DNA of 64,000 nt from Bacillota bacterium (GCA_023390555.1 JAEWCQ010000043.1:1-64000), one strand, 5' to 3'. Positions 43,395-52,050 are shown, counted from the stretch's first letter. Numbers and translations: made by a program. The notes: generated from the letters alone by a model not told the origin.

Positions 43395-43762
43395 TAAAAT
43401 TCTAAACCAGCTTCTCTTGCTGCGTCAGCTAAAGCTTTCACCTTACCTGCATATAAAAAACCGCCTCTGTCAAAGACAACCGTTGTAATACCTTTTTCTA
43501 ATGCCTTTTTTGCAATTGCAGTACCAACCTGTGCTGCTGCATCAACGTTATTAGTCTTTTCACAAGCTTCTTTTACATCTTTATCTAAGGTAGAAGCTGC
43601 TGCAAGCGTATTTCCAACTGTGTCGTCAATAATCTGAGCGTACATATGATTATTACTTCTAAACACAGCCAAACGTGGTCTCTCAGTTGTTCCTGACAAA
43701 CGGTTACGCATTCTTCTATGTTTGTTTTCACGAACTTTAGTTCTTGATTCTTTATTAACCAT
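43394..43762 (-). CDS. rplR: 50S ribosomal protein L18 (uL18)
   Basis: 122 residues: RENKHRRMRNRLSGTTERPRLAVFRSNNHMYAQIIDD, and C-terminal FDRGGFLYAGKVKALADAAREAGLEF. Binds 5S rRNA with L5. Its stop overlaps the end of the second stem-loop. Confidence 0.97.
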   Translation of the reverse strand: MVNKESRTKVRENKHRRMRNRLSGTTERPRLAVFRSNNHMYAQIIDDTVGNTLAAASTLDKDVKEACEKTNNVDAAAQVGTAIAKKALEKGITTVVFDRGGFLYAGKVKALADAAREAGLEF

Positions 43763-43780
43763 CTCTTGTCACTCCTTTAA

Positions 43781-44320
43781 TTATTTCTTACCAGTCTTAC
43801 CAACTTTACGTCTAATAACTTCATCAGCATATTTGATACCTTTTCCTTTGTATGGTTCAGGTCTTCTTTTATCTCTGATTTCAGCTGCGTATTGGCCAAC
43901 TTTTTCTTTATCGATACCTTTGATGATAACCTTGTTACCTTCTACCGAAGATTCCAATCCTTCCGGATCTTCTATTTCAACCGGATGGGAATATCCGAGA
44001 TTTAATGTCAGCTTGCTGCCGGCTTTTGATGCTTTATAACCAACGCCGTTTACTTCTAACACTTTTGTAAATCCATCTGTTACACCAACAACCATGTTGT
44101 TTACCAGGGTTCTTGTTAAACCATGTAAAGATTTCATTTTCTTCAAATCGCTTGGTCTTGTAACGGTTACTTCAGAACCTTCTGCTTTGATTTCCATCTC
44201 AGATGGTAATACTCTGCTTAATGTTCCTTTCGGTCCCTTTACAGTCACCTGATTATTTTCTGCAATTTCTACAGTAACTCCTGCAGGAATTGCGATTGGC
44301 ATTCTTCCTATACGTGACAT
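43781..44320 (-). CDS. rplF: 50S ribosomal protein L6 (uL6)
   Basis: 179 residues: MSRIGRMPIAIPAGVTVEI, GLTRTLVNNMVVGVTDGF and the C-terminal RKPEPYKGKGIKY-type end (here RRPEPYKGKGIKYADEVI). Located near the factor-binding centre of the 50S subunit. Confidence 0.97.
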   Translation of the reverse strand: MSRIGRMPIAIPAGVTVEIAENNQVTVKGPKGTLSRVLPSEMEIKAEGSEVTVTRPSDLKKMKSLHGLTRTLVNNMVVGVTDGFTKVLEVNGVGYKASKAGSKLTLNLGYSHPVEIEDPEGLESSVEGNKVIIKGIDKEKVGQYAAEIRDKRRPEPYKGKGIKYADEVIRRKVGKTGKK

Positions 44321-44345
44321 GCCCGTACCTCCTGTTTTTGTGATA

Positions 44346-44361
44346 GATGACTCACGTCATC
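44346..44361 (-). other. Small perfect hairpin in the rpsH-rplF spacer
   Basis: GATGAC (44346-44351) pairs with GTCATC (44356-44361) around TCAC. Confidence 0.5.
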
Positions 44362-44387
44362 GTCGCATTGTTCGATTGTCTGTCTGA

Positions 44388-44792
44388 TTACCATACAAAA
44401 GCGAGAACTTCTCCACCAACCTGGAGTTTTCTTGCTTCTTTATCTGTAATGATTCCCTGATTTGTGGAAATGATTGCAATTCCTAAGCCGCCAAGGACTT
44501 TTGGAAGATTGTCTTTTCCGGCATATACACGAAGACCAGGTTTTGATATTCTTTTAAGACCTGTGATGATTTTCTCTGTCTTATCTGCGCCGTATTTCAA
44601 TGTGACACGGATTGTCTTAACGATACCATCTTCAATGATTTCATATTTTACAATATATCCTTCTTTTACCAAAATATCTGCGATTGCCACTTTGATTTTG
44701 GAAGATGGAATATCAACTGTATCATGTTTCGCAGTATTTGCATTACGAATTCTTGTAAGCATATCTGCAATTGGATCACTAGTCATTGTCAT
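44388..44792 (-). CDS. rpsH: 30S ribosomal protein S8 (uS8)
   Basis: 134 residues: MTMTSDPIADMLTRIRNANT and C-terminal GISIISTNQGI-like segment (here GIAIISTNQGIITDKEARK), GEVLAFVW. A second ATG two codons in is also possible. Early 16S rRNA binder and, in other bacteria, repressor of the spc operon. Confidence 0.97.
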   Translation of the reverse strand: MTMTSDPIADMLTRIRNANTAKHDTVDIPSSKIKVAIADILVKEGYIVKYEIIEDGIVKTIRVTLKYGADKTEKIITGLKRISKPGLRVYAGKDNLPKVLGGLGIAIISTNQGIITDKEARKLQVGGEVLAFVW

Positions 44793-44815
44793 GATGTGTT
44801 TTTCCTCCTTTTATT

Positions 44816-45001
44816 CTACCAGCTTGCTTTCTTTACGCCCGGGATCTGGCCTTTGTAAGCCAATTCACGGAAGCAAACTCTACAAATGCCGTATTTTCTT
44901 AAATATGCATGTGGACGACCACAGATTCTGCAACGATTATATTCTCTAGAAGAGAATTTCTGTTTGCGCTGCTGCTTAATTTTCATAGAAGTCTTTGCCA
45001 T
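44816..45001 (-). CDS. rpsZ: 30S ribosomal protein S14, zinc type (uS14)
   Basis: 61 residues, the short zinc-binding form: CRICGRPHAYLRKYGICRVCFRELA holds the four cysteines, in two CxxC pairs. This form is typical of Bacillota. Between rplE and rpsH. Confidence 0.97.
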   Translation of the reverse strand: MAKTSMKIKQQRKQKFSSREYNRCRICGRPHAYLRKYGICRVCFRELAYKGQIPGVKKASW

Positions 45002-45018
45002 TTGAATTCCCTCCTGTC

Positions 45019-45558
45019 TTATTTTGCGAATGGCATGTTGAACTGAGTCAATAATTCGCGTGCTTCTTCATCTGATTTCGCTGTTGTAACGAAGATGATA
45101 TCCATTCCTCTTACTTTGTCTACTTTATCGTATTCAATTTCAGGGAAAATCAGCTGTTCTTTGATACCAAGTGCATAGTTACCTCTGCCATCAAATGCGT
45201 TCGGGTTTACACCTCTGAAGTCACGTACACGAGGTAAGGATAAGTTCACCAGACGATCAAGGAATTCATACATCTTGTCGCCTCTTAAGGTTACTTTACA
45301 TCCGATCGGCATACCCTCTCTGAGCTTGAAGTTCGCTATGGAGTTCTTAGCCTTTGTAGTGATGGGTTTCTGACCTGCAACTGTTTCCATGTCTTTCATG
45401 GCTGTCTCTAAGATCTTGGCATTTTCTTTTGCTTCACCAACGCCCATATTGATTACTATTTTGGAAAGCTTTGGAACTTCCATAATATTTTTATATCCGA
45501 ATTTTTTAATCAGTGCATCTACGATCTCGCTCTGATACTGTTCTTTAAGTCTATTCAA
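45019..45558 (-). CDS. rplE: 50S ribosomal protein L5 (uL5)
   Basis: 179 residues: YQSEIVDALIKKFGYKNIMEVPK, INMGVGEAKENAK, KPITTKAKNSIANFKLREG and GRGNYALGIKEQLIFPEI. Binds 5S rRNA and P-site tRNA. Confidence 0.98.
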   Translation of the reverse strand: MNRLKEQYQSEIVDALIKKFGYKNIMEVPKLSKIVINMGVGEAKENAKILETAMKDMETVAGQKPITTKAKNSIANFKLREGMPIGCKVTLRGDKMYEFLDRLVNLSLPRVRDFRGVNPNAFDGRGNYALGIKEQLIFPEIEYDKVDKVRGMDIIFVTTAKSDEEARELLTQFNMPFAK

Positions 45559-45581
45559 CTTTCTGGACCTCCTCTCCTGAA

Positions 45582-45893
45582 TTAATCGATTACATCACCG
45601 GTTGATTTTGCAAAACGGACTTTTTTGTCTCCGTCCATCTTGAAGCCAACTCTGGTTGCCTTCCCTTTGTGAAGGTACATTACATTAGAAACGTCAATCG
45701 GTCCTTCCTGATGAAGAATACCGCCCTGCTGGTTTGCCATGCTTGGCTTTGCATGTTTTGTTACCATGTTGACACCTTCTACAAGCAGAGTTGCGTCCTT
45801 TTTGTTGACAGCGATTACTTTGCCTTCTTTGTCTTTATCTTTTCCTGCGATCACTTTAACAGTATCGCCTTTTTTGATTTTTAAACTTGCCAT
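45582..45893 (-). CDS. rplX: 50S ribosomal protein L24 (uL24)
   Basis: Start chosen at ATG 45893 (MASLKIKKGDTVKVIAGKDK), AGGAGG upstream; 103 residues with a KOW motif at the start and KPSMANQQGGILHQEGPIDVSNVM. Early 50S assembly protein. Confidence 0.97.
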   Translation of the reverse strand: MASLKIKKGDTVKVIAGKDKDKEGKVIAVNKKDATLLVEGVNMVTKHAKPSMANQQGGILHQEGPIDVSNVMYLHKGKATRVGFKMDGDKKVRFAKSTGDVID

Positions 45894-45903
45894 TTCGAAC
45901 CTC

Positions 45904-46272
45904 CTATAATACTTCTGGAGCCAGCGAAACAATTTTCATAAACTGTTTTTCACGAAGCTCTCTTGCTACTGGTCCAAAAATACGTGTTCCCTTTGGAGTT
46001 TTGTCATCTTTTATAATAACAGCAGCATTCTCATCAAATTTGATATAGGATCCATCTTTACGACGTGCACCTTTTACTGTACGAACAACTACTGCTTTTA
46101 CTACGTCGCCTTTTTTTACAACGCCGCCTGGTGTTGCATCTTTAACCGTAGCAGTAATTATATCACCGATATTTGCATATCTTCTGGTTGAACCGCCCAT
46201 AACACGGATACAGAGTAATTCTTTCGCTCCAGTGTTATCAGCAACCTTAAGTCTGGTTTCCTGTTGTACCAT
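45904..46272 (-). CDS. rplN: 50S ribosomal protein L14 (uL14)
   Basis: 122 residues: MVQQETRLKVADNTGAKELLCIRVMGGS, FDENAAVIIKDDKTPKGTRIFGPVARELR. Forms intersubunit bridges and contacts the ribosome silencing factor. Confidence 0.98.
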   Translation of the reverse strand: MVQQETRLKVADNTGAKELLCIRVMGGSTRRYANIGDIITATVKDATPGGVVKKGDVVKAVVVRTVKGARRKDGSYIKFDENAAVIIKDDKTPKGTRIFGPVARELREKQFMKIVSLAPEVL

Positions 46273-46290
46273 GCCGGTAGCCTCCTTTTA

Positions 46291-46548
46291 TTATTTCGCT
46301 CTTTCCATGATCTCTACAAGTCTCCATCTCTTATCTTTGGAGAGAGGTCTTGTTTCCATTACTCTGACGGTATCTCCGATATTGCAGTCGTTATTCTCGT
46401 CATGAGCTTTTAATTTATAAGTTTTCTTTACAATTTTATTATATAATGCATGTCTAACGTTGTCTTTTACCGCAACTACAATGGTCTTATCCATCTTATC
46501 GCTTACAACAACACCAACGCGTGTTTTTCTAAGATTTCTTTCTTCCAC
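46291..46548 (-). CDS. rpsQ: 30S ribosomal protein S17 (uS17)
   Basis: 85 residues: LRKTRVGVVVSDKMDKTIVVAV, YKLKAHDENNDCNIGDTVRVMETRPLSKDKRWRL. OB-fold protein that binds 16S rRNA helix 11. Confidence 0.97.
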   Translation of the reverse strand: MEERNLRKTRVGVVVSDKMDKTIVVAVKDNVRHALYNKIVKKTYKLKAHDENNDCNIGDTVRVMETRPLSKDKRWRLVEIMERAK

Positions 46549-46577
46549 GATTGAATCTCCTTTCTGCTAGGATTGTA

Positions 46578-46787
46578 TTATTCAGCAACGATTTCTTTCT
46601 GAGTGATCACAGTCTGAATTCTTGCGATATTCTTTCTGACTTCTTTGATTCTGCTCGTATTATCTAACTGATTGGTTGCATTCTGGAATCTCAAATTGAA
46701 AAGCTCTTTTTTTGCTTCAACCAACTGCAACTTTAAATCTGCAGCGGACTGTGTATTTAATTCTTCTAAATATTTACTAGTTTTCAT
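46578..46787 (-). CDS. rpmC: 50S ribosomal protein L29 (uL29)
   Basis: Start chosen at ATG 46787 (MKTSKYLEELNTQSAADL); a GTG three codons earlier is less likely. 69 residues with KKELFNLRFQNATNQLDN and a helical hairpin. Overlaps the end of rplP by 11 bases. Located at the polypeptide exit tunnel. Confidence 0.96.
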   Translation of the reverse strand: MKTSKYLEELNTQSAADLKLQLVEAKKELFNLRFQNATNQLDNTSRIKEVRKNIARIQTVITQKEIVAE

Positions 46788-47214
46788 TTGATTCACCGCC
46801 TTCTAAGTCTGCACGTGAAACTACTTTACATTTACAAGGTAATTTATGTGTAGCAAGACGTAATGCTTCTTTTGCGATCTCATCAGATACACCGGAGATT
46901 TCAAATAATACACGTCCTGGTTTAACCACAGCTACCCAGTATTCCAAAGATCCCTTTCCGGAACCCATACGTGTTTCAGCTGGTTTTGCAGTTACTGGTT
47001 TGTCAGGGAAAATTTTAATCCAGACTTTACCACCACGTTTGATATATCTTGTCATAGCAATACGGGCAGCTTCGATCTGGTTGGATCTGATCCAACATGG
47101 CTCCAGCGCAACGATACCGTATGAACCATTTGTAATTTGATTACCTCTCATCGCTTTTCCGGCCATAGAACCACGGAACTGTTTACGATGTTTTACTCTT
47201 TTTGGCATTAACAT
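46777..47214 (-). CDS. rplP: 50S ribosomal protein L16 (uL16)
   Basis: 145 residues: MLMPKRVKHRKQFRGSMAGKA, WIKIFPDKPVTAKPAETRMGSGKGSLEYWV. Contacts A- and P-site tRNA. The ATG overlaps the rpsC stop by one base. Confidence 0.98.
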   Translation of the reverse strand: MLMPKRVKHRKQFRGSMAGKAMRGNQITNGSYGIVALEPCWIRSNQIEAARIAMTRYIKRGGKVWIKIFPDKPVTAKPAETRMGSGKGSLEYWVAVVKPGRVLFEISGVSDEIAKEALRLATHKLPCKCKVVSRADLEGGESNEN

Positions 47215-47870
47215 TACTGAGCTCCTCCTTCCTTATTTCCTTTTGTAGGAAGCACTTCGCCTTTGTAAATCCAAACTTTCACGCCTACTTTACCGTAAGT
47301 TGTGTCTGCTTCAGCGAATCCATAATCGATGTCTGCTCTTAATGTCTGAAGCGGAATAGTACCTTCGCTGTAGAACTCTGTACGAGCCATATCAGCTCCG
47401 CCAAGACGTCCGGAACAACCAGTTTTAATTCCTTTTGCTCCTGATTTCATACATCTTCCCATGCAGGATTTCATTGCTCTACGGAAAGAAACACGGTTCT
47501 CTAACTGCAATGCAATGTTTTCAGCTACTAACTGAGCATCTCTGTCCGGTCTTTTTACTTCTTTGATATCTACAACTAATTTCTTATTTGTGAACTGCTG
47601 TAATTCACCTTTGATTCTTTCGATTTCAGCTCCGCCTTTTCCGATTACCACACCTGGTTTTGCTGTGTAAAGAATCACTTTTACTCTGTCAGATGCTCTT
47701 TCGATCTCGATCTTAGCAACACCTGCTGCGTACAATTTTTTCTTAAGATATGTTCTGATATTGTAGTCTTCAATTAAGAAATCTGCAAAATCTGCTTCCG
47801 CATACCATTTTGAGTCCCAGTCTTTGATAACGCCGACTCTTAAGCCATGAGGATTCACTTTCTGTCCCAT
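47214..47870 (-). CDS. rpsC: 30S ribosomal protein S3 (uS3)
   Basis: Start chosen at ATG 47870 (MGQKVNPHGLRVGVIKDWDS) with AGGAGG upstream; 218 residues. KH domain motif GVVIGKGGAEIERIK, and C-terminal GRLGGADMARTEFYSEGTIPLQTLRADIDYG. Part of the mRNA entry channel. Confidence 0.98.
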   Translation of the reverse strand: MGQKVNPHGLRVGVIKDWDSKWYAEADFADFLIEDYNIRTYLKKKLYAAGVAKIEIERASDRVKVILYTAKPGVVIGKGGAEIERIKGELQQFTNKKLVVDIKEVKRPDRDAQLVAENIALQLENRVSFRRAMKSCMGRCMKSGAKGIKTGCSGRLGGADMARTEFYSEGTIPLQTLRADIDYGFAEADTTYGKVGVKVWIYKGEVLPTKGNKEGGAQ

Positions 47871-47880
47871 GTTTGCCCTC

Positions 47881-48267
47881 CTATCTCTCATTCAGCACAA
47901 TTGTTAAGTGGCTTGTTCTCTTCTCGATTCTGTAAGCTCTACCCTGTGCTCTTGGTCTGATTCTCTTCATTGTTGGTCCTTTATTTGCGAAGCATTCTTC
48001 CACATAAAGGTCTGCTGTGTTCATTCCGTTATTATTCTCAGCATTTGCAATTGCTGATTTTAATAATTTCTCTATTACACTTGAAGCGTATCTTGGATTG
48101 TAGGTTACAATTGCAAGGGCTGTCGCAACATCTTTACCGCGGATAGCATCTAATACGAAACAAGCTTTCTGAACTGACATTCTAGCATAAGATAACTTTG
48201 CTGAAGGTCTTGTATCTTTTACTGCGTTTCTCTCTCTCTTTATTTGGGATCTATGTCCTTTTGCCAT
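47881..48267 (-). CDS. rplV: 50S ribosomal protein L22 (uL22)
   Basis: 128 residues: AKLSYARMSVQKACFVLDAIRGKDV, ANAENNNGMNTADLYVEECFANKGPTMKRIRPRAQGRAYRI. Lines the exit tunnel. AAAGGAGG upstream. Confidence 0.97.
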   Translation of the reverse strand: MAKGHRSQIKRERNAVKDTRPSAKLSYARMSVQKACFVLDAIRGKDVATALAIVTYNPRYASSVIEKLLKSAIANAENNNGMNTADLYVEECFANKGPTMKRIRPRAQGRAYRIEKRTSHLTIVLNER

Positions 48268-48295
48268 GAGTGAAACCTCCTTTCAAAAATTCTAC

Positions 48296-48577
48296 TTATC
48301 TAACGCCTGATTTTTTCTCGTCTTTACCATGGCCTCTGTAAGTTCTTGTCGCTACGAACTCACCAAGCTTGTGTCCAACCATGTCCTCTGTTACATACAC
48401 AGGTACATGTTTTCTTCCGTCATGAACAGCAATTGTGTGTCCAACGAAGGATGGGAAAATTGTAGAACGACGTGACCATGTTTTCACAACTGATTTATCG
48501 CCAGCTGCATTCATAGCATCTACTTTTTTCAGTAAGCTCTCATCTGCAAATGGTCCTTTTTTAAGTGATCTTGCCAT
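48296..48577 (-). CDS. rpsS: 30S ribosomal protein S19 (uS19)
   Basis: 93 residues: MARSLKKGPFADESLLKKVDAM, KTWSRRSTIFPSFVGHTIAVHDGRKHVPVYVTEDMVGHKLGEF. Binds the 30S head with S13. Confidence 0.98.
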   Translation of the reverse strand: MARSLKKGPFADESLLKKVDAMNAAGDKSVVKTWSRRSTIFPSFVGHTIAVHDGRKHVPVYVTEDMVGHKLGEFVATRTYRGHGKDEKKSGVR

Positions 48578-48595
48578 TGTTCTTCCTCCTATTTA

Positions 48596-49438
48596 CTATT
48601 TAATAGCTCTGCCGTCTCTTCTTCTTACAATCATCTTGTTTGAAGCTTTTTTCTTCTTACGTGTCTTAAGTCCAAGAGCAGGTTTGCCCCAAGGTGTACT
48701 TGGTCCTGAACGTCCAACTGGTGCCTTACCTTCACCACCACCGTGTGGATGGTCATTCGGGTTCATAACAGAACCACGTACGGTCGGGCGAATACCCATA
48801 TGACGCTTACGTCCTGCTTTACCAATGTTTACAAGGTTGTGATCACCGTTTCCGATAACACCAATGGTAGCACGGCAGATAATAGGAACCATTCTCATTT
48901 CGCCGGAAGGAAGTCTTAATGTTGCATATTTTCCTTCTTTTGCCATTAACTGAGCACTCATACCTGCGGAACGTACTAACTGTCCGCCTTTGCCTGCGTA
49001 TAACTCGATATTGTGGATCTGAGTACCAACCGGGATGTTCTCAAGTGGTAAGCAGTTACCAACTCTTACTTCTGCTTCCGGTCCGTTCATGACTTTCATG
49101 CCGTCTTTCAGACCTTCCGGAGCAAGGATATATGCTTTCTCACCGTCTGCATAGCAGATCAATGCGATATTTGCTGTTCTGTTCGGATCGTACTCGATAC
49201 CGATTACATTTGCTTCGATACCATCTTTTCTTCTCTTAAAGTCGATGATTCTGTATTTTCTTCTGCTTCCACCGCCCTGGTGTCTGACTGTAATCTTACC
49301 CTGATTGTTACGACCGGAGTTCTTCTTTAAAGAAGTTACCAATGATTTTTCCGGAGTCGTTTTTGTGATCTCTGAAAAATCAGATCCAGTCATATTTCTT
49401 CTGGAAGGTGTATATGGGTTATATGTCTTAATTCCCAT
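48596..49438 (-). CDS. rplB: 50S ribosomal protein L2 (uL2)
   Basis: Start chosen at ATG 49438 (MGIKTYNPYTPSRRNMTG); 280 residues. RNA-binding and C-terminal domains: HQGGGSRRKYRIIDFKRRK, and VRGSVMNPNDHPHGGGEGK with the histidine conserved near the peptidyl transferase centre. Preceded by a 201-base structured spacer. Confidence 0.98.
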   Translation of the reverse strand: MGIKTYNPYTPSRRNMTGSDFSEITKTTPEKSLVTSLKKNSGRNNQGKITVRHQGGGSRRKYRIIDFKRRKDGIEANVIGIEYDPNRTANIALICYADGEKAYILAPEGLKDGMKVMNGPEAEVRVGNCLPLENIPVGTQIHNIELYAGKGGQLVRSAGMSAQLMAKEGKYATLRLPSGEMRMVPIICRATIGVIGNGDHNLVNIGKAGRKRHMGIRPTVRGSVMNPNDHPHGGGEGKAPVGRSGPSTPWGKPALGLKTRKKKKASNKMIVRRRDGRAIK

Positions 49439-49497
49439 TGTAGTTCTCCTTTCGGTTGTGTTTTCATTATCGCGTCTTTCGTGACGCATATGGTGAT

Positions 49498-49568
49498 AAG
49501 CAGAGCGTTCTGACTGCCAAAAGCAGATGTGGCCATGTTACCGGCAGCAACTGCTTTCTGCTCTGCTT
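49498..49568 (-). other. Large folded element in the rplW-rplB spacer
   Basis: AAGCAGAGC and GCTCTGCTT form the outer stem (49498-49568). Inside, AGCAG/CTGCT-type pairs allow further stems, giving a branched structure. A smaller GCGTC/GACGC hairpin lies at 49472-49487. No U-run. Confidence 0.55.
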
Positions 49569-49639
49569 ACGCTAAATTCCTTATCAGGCAGTTCTTTTCA
49601 CGAAACTTCGTGCATTCCTATAAGGAAGTTCTTTTCAGC

Positions 49640-49939
49640 CTACAGTCCAGCAAAGATCTCGATATCTGCGCTGTCTTCTGTTAACTGAACAATTGCTTTT
49701 TTCGTTCTTGCAGTTTTACCGGATGTTGCGCCACGTCTCTTTGTCTTGCCATCCATGTTCATGGTGTTGACTTTAGCCACTTTTACACCTTCGAACATTT
49801 TTTCAACTGCTTCCTTGATCATAGTCTTGTTTGATTCCGGATGAACTAAAAAAGTGTATTTCTTCTCGCTCATAGCGTTCATGCTCTTCTCGGTTACGAC
49901 CGGTTTGAGGATAACATCATAGTACTGAATGTTTGCCAT
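49640..49939 (-). CDS. rplW: 50S ribosomal protein L23 (uL23)
   Basis: 99 residues: YYDVILKPVVTEKSMNAMSEKKYTFLVHPESNKTMIKEAVE, NTMNMDGKTKRRG. Docking site of trigger factor and SRP at the exit tunnel. Its ATG overlaps the rplD stop by one base. Confidence 0.97.
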   Translation of the reverse strand: MANIQYYDVILKPVVTEKSMNAMSEKKYTFLVHPESNKTMIKEAVEKMFEGVKVAKVNTMNMDGKTKRRGATSGKTARTKKAIVQLTEDSADIEIFAGL

Positions 49940-50559
49940 TATGCGTACACCTCCTCGATTGCTTCAACAGCAGCTTTTGTAACTACTACTGTGCCATATT
50001 TTAATACATCAAATACGTTGATTTCATTTGTCTGTGCTGTTTTAATCGTTGGGATATTCTTTGCAGATGCAATTACGTTTACATCCATATTGTCTAATAC
50101 AACCAAAGCTTTCTCAACTTTTAAATTATCCAGAACTTCAGCAAATTTCTTTGTCTTGATTTCGTCTAATTTGAATTCATCAAGAACGATAAATTTGTTT
50201 TCCTGAACTCTTGTTGTCAAAGCAGATCTCAATGCTGCTCTCTTTTCTTTCTTATTTAATTTGAAAGAATAATCTCTCGGAGTCGGAGCGAATACAATTC
50301 CGCCGCCTGTCCACTGCGGAGATCTGGTAGAACCCTGTCTTGCATGACCAGTTCCTTTCTGTCTCCAAGGTTTTCTTCCACCGCCGCGAACTTCAGAACG
50401 AGTCTTTGCTTTCTGTGTTCCCTGACGATTGTTTGCAAGCTGCTGAACTACTGCCATGTGTACCAGGTGCTCATTTACTTCAACACCAAAAATAGCATCG
50501 TTTAAGTCCATATTGCCTACTTCTTTGCCTTCCATATTATAAACAGATACTGTAGCCAT
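49939..50559 (-). CDS. rplD: 50S ribosomal protein L4 (uL4)
   Basis: 206 residues: MATVSVYNMEGKEVGNMDLND, TRSEVRGGGRKPWRQKGTGHARQGSTRSPQWTGGG tunnel loop, PRDYSFKLNKKEKR. In some bacteria L4 represses the S10 operon through its leader. Confidence 0.98.
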   Translation of the reverse strand: MATVSVYNMEGKEVGNMDLNDAIFGVEVNEHLVHMAVVQQLANNRQGTQKAKTRSEVRGGGRKPWRQKGTGHARQGSTRSPQWTGGGIVFAPTPRDYSFKLNKKEKRAALRSALTTRVQENKFIVLDEFKLDEIKTKKFAEVLDNLKVEKALVVLDNMDVNVIASAKNIPTIKTAQTNEINVFDVLKYGTVVVTKAAVEAIEEVYA

Positions 50560-50588
50560 CTGTGTGATCCTCCTTTCTTAATTTAGCA

Positions 50589-51272
50589 CTATTTGCCTGC
50601 TTTTACGGTTTCTTTGATTGTTACCAGTGATTTCTTAGGTCCTGGCACTGCACCTTTGATCAAAAGCAGATTGTTCTGAGCGTCAACTCTTACAACCTCA
50701 AGGTTCTGAGTTGTCACTTTTACGAATCCCATGTGTCCTGGCATTCCTTTTCCCTTAAATACACGGCTAGGTGTAGAACAGGAACCATTGGAACCCTGAT
50801 GACGATGGAATTTAGAACCGTGAGCCATAGGTCCTCTGTGCTGACCATGTCTCTTAATAGCGCCCTGGAATCCTTTACCCTTTGAAACTGCAGAAACATC
50901 AACTTTGTCACCTTCTGTGAAGATGTCAGCTTTGATCTCGTCTGCAAGTTTATAATCTGCAGCGTTCTCTAATTTGAACTCTCTGACAAATCTCTTACCG
51001 GATACTCCAGCTTTATCAAAATGTCCTTTTTCAGCTTTGTTCACACCATGTCTGTTTCTGATTTCCTTTTTGCCCTGTGCGTCTTTGTTCACAATTTTTT
51101 CTTTCTTGTCAACATAACCAACCTGTACTGCACTGTAACCATCGTTCTCAGCAGTTTTGATCTGTGTTACCACACATGGTCCAGCCTGTAATACAGTAAC
51201 TGGTACTAATACGCCGTCTGCGTTGAAGATTTGAGTCATTCCGACTTTTGTTGCTAAAATTGCTTTCTTCAT
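50589..51272 (-). CDS. rplC: 50S ribosomal protein L3 (uL3)
   Basis: 227 residues: MKKAILATKVGMTQIFNADGV, SKGKGFQGAIKRHGQHRGPMAHGSKFHRHQGS and KGKGMPGHMGF. Slightly longer than the usual 205-215 because of a Lys/Asp-rich segment at about 55-80. AGGAGG upstream. Confidence 0.97.
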   Translation of the reverse strand: MKKAILATKVGMTQIFNADGVLVPVTVLQAGPCVVTQIKTAENDGYSAVQVGYVDKKEKIVNKDAQGKKEIRNRHGVNKAEKGHFDKAGVSGKRFVREFKLENAADYKLADEIKADIFTEGDKVDVSAVSKGKGFQGAIKRHGQHRGPMAHGSKFHRHQGSNGSCSTPSRVFKGKGMPGHMGFVKVTTQNLEVVRVDAQNNLLLIKGAVPGPKKSLVTIKETVKAGK

Positions 51273-51300
51273 TTCTTTGCCTCCTGTTTTTTCTACAGCG

Positions 51301-51316
51301 GAACGGTTTTCCGTTC
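51301..51316 (-). other. Small perfect hairpin in the rpsJ-rplC spacer
   Basis: GAACGG pairs with CCGTTC around a 4-base loop (51301-51316). No U-run, so not a terminator by itself. Confidence 0.5.
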
Positions 51317-51361
51317 ATCCTAGAATGACCGATAGGTCCTTCAGGATTTGTTACTCTTGAC

Positions 51362-51673
51362 TTATTTCATTTTGATATCGATGTAAACACCAGCCGGCAT
51401 CTCTAATCTTGATAATGCGTCAACCGTCTTCTGTGTTGGTGCAATGATATCAATCAGTCTCTTATGAGTTCTCTGCTCGAACTGTTCTCTGGAATCTTTG
51501 TACTTGTGTACAGCTCTAAGAATTGTAACTACTTCTTTCTTAGTTGGAAGTGGAACTGGTCCACTCACCTGTGATCCGTTTTTCTTTACAGTCTCGATGA
51601 TTTTTTTCGCTGATGAATCCACCAATTCGTGATCATAAGCTTTCAATGTGATTCTCATTACTTGACTTGCCAT
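51362..51673 (-). CDS. rpsJ: 30S ribosomal protein S10 (uS10)
   Basis: Start chosen at ATG 51673 (MASQVMRITLKAYDHELV); 103 residues, with GPVPLPTKKEVVTILRAVHKYKDSREQFEQRTHKRLIDI. First gene of the cluster. AAAGGAGG lies 11 bases upstream of the start, a slightly long spacing. Confidence 0.97.
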   Translation of the reverse strand: MASQVMRITLKAYDHELVDSSAKKIIETVKKNGSQVSGPVPLPTKKEVVTILRAVHKYKDSREQFEQRTHKRLIDIIAPTQKTVDALSRLEMPAGVYIDIKMK

Positions 51674-51906
51674 AAAAAAAGTCGCCTCCTTTTCGCACTT
51701 TACTTCAGTACGACAAGCGGTGACTGTACACTCCTCCGTGTGTGTCCTAAGGATTTTCACACGTTGTTTCTACTCTTATAAATGTAGACTTATATTCGTG
51801 ATACAGTGACTTGTCGCCAGTTTCCTAACTTGACATTCGCTCCGCGGAAAACCTGCCCATAGGCAGCAACCTCACGCTTCACAGCTATCATGCCACAGCA
51901 AGACAT
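51674..51906 (-). promoter_or_regulatory. Long leader (5' UTR) of the S10 operon
   Basis: About 220 transcribed bases separate the predicted promoter from rpsJ. It contains a perfect CTGCC/GGCAG hairpin (near 51852-51865) and a GTGTG/CACAC pair near 51736-51760, close to the ribosome binding site. A leader of this length is compatible with autoregulation by a ribosomal protein, but no known L4-leader pattern could be matched. Confidence 0.5.
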
Positions 51907-51935
51907 AGTATACACGATAAACTCAGGCTTTGCAA
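51907..51935 (-). promoter_or_regulatory. Sigma-A promoter of the S10-spc-alpha cluster
   Basis: Minus strand -35 TTGCAA (51935-51930), 17-base spacer, -10 TATACT (51912-51907). The spacer contains TCGTG just before the -10. It is the only good promoter found upstream of rpsJ. Confidence 0.8.
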
Positions 51936-51987
51936 GCATTTTCCGTAAAATATTTTATTTTTTTCATTCAACTCCAAAAAAAGATAA

Positions 51988-52050
51988 AGTTTCAGTCTCG
52001 CAACCCTCTTCAGCCCTTATTTTCAGGGGTATCTGAGGGGTTGCGAAACT
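51988..52050 (-). terminator. Terminator of the 1423-residue secreted protein gene
   Basis: CAGTTTCGCAACCCCTCAG in the minus RNA pairs with CTGAAGAGGGTTGCGAGACTG, with small bulges. It is followed by AACTTTATCTTTTTTT. It starts 19 bases after the stop at 52069 and insulates that gene from the S10 promoter. Confidence 0.85.

Noticed and set aside
51674..51906. Known riboswitch (T-box, SAM, GEMM) in the S10 leader
   Set aside because: None of the conserved core strings of these classes was found; only simple hairpins are visible.
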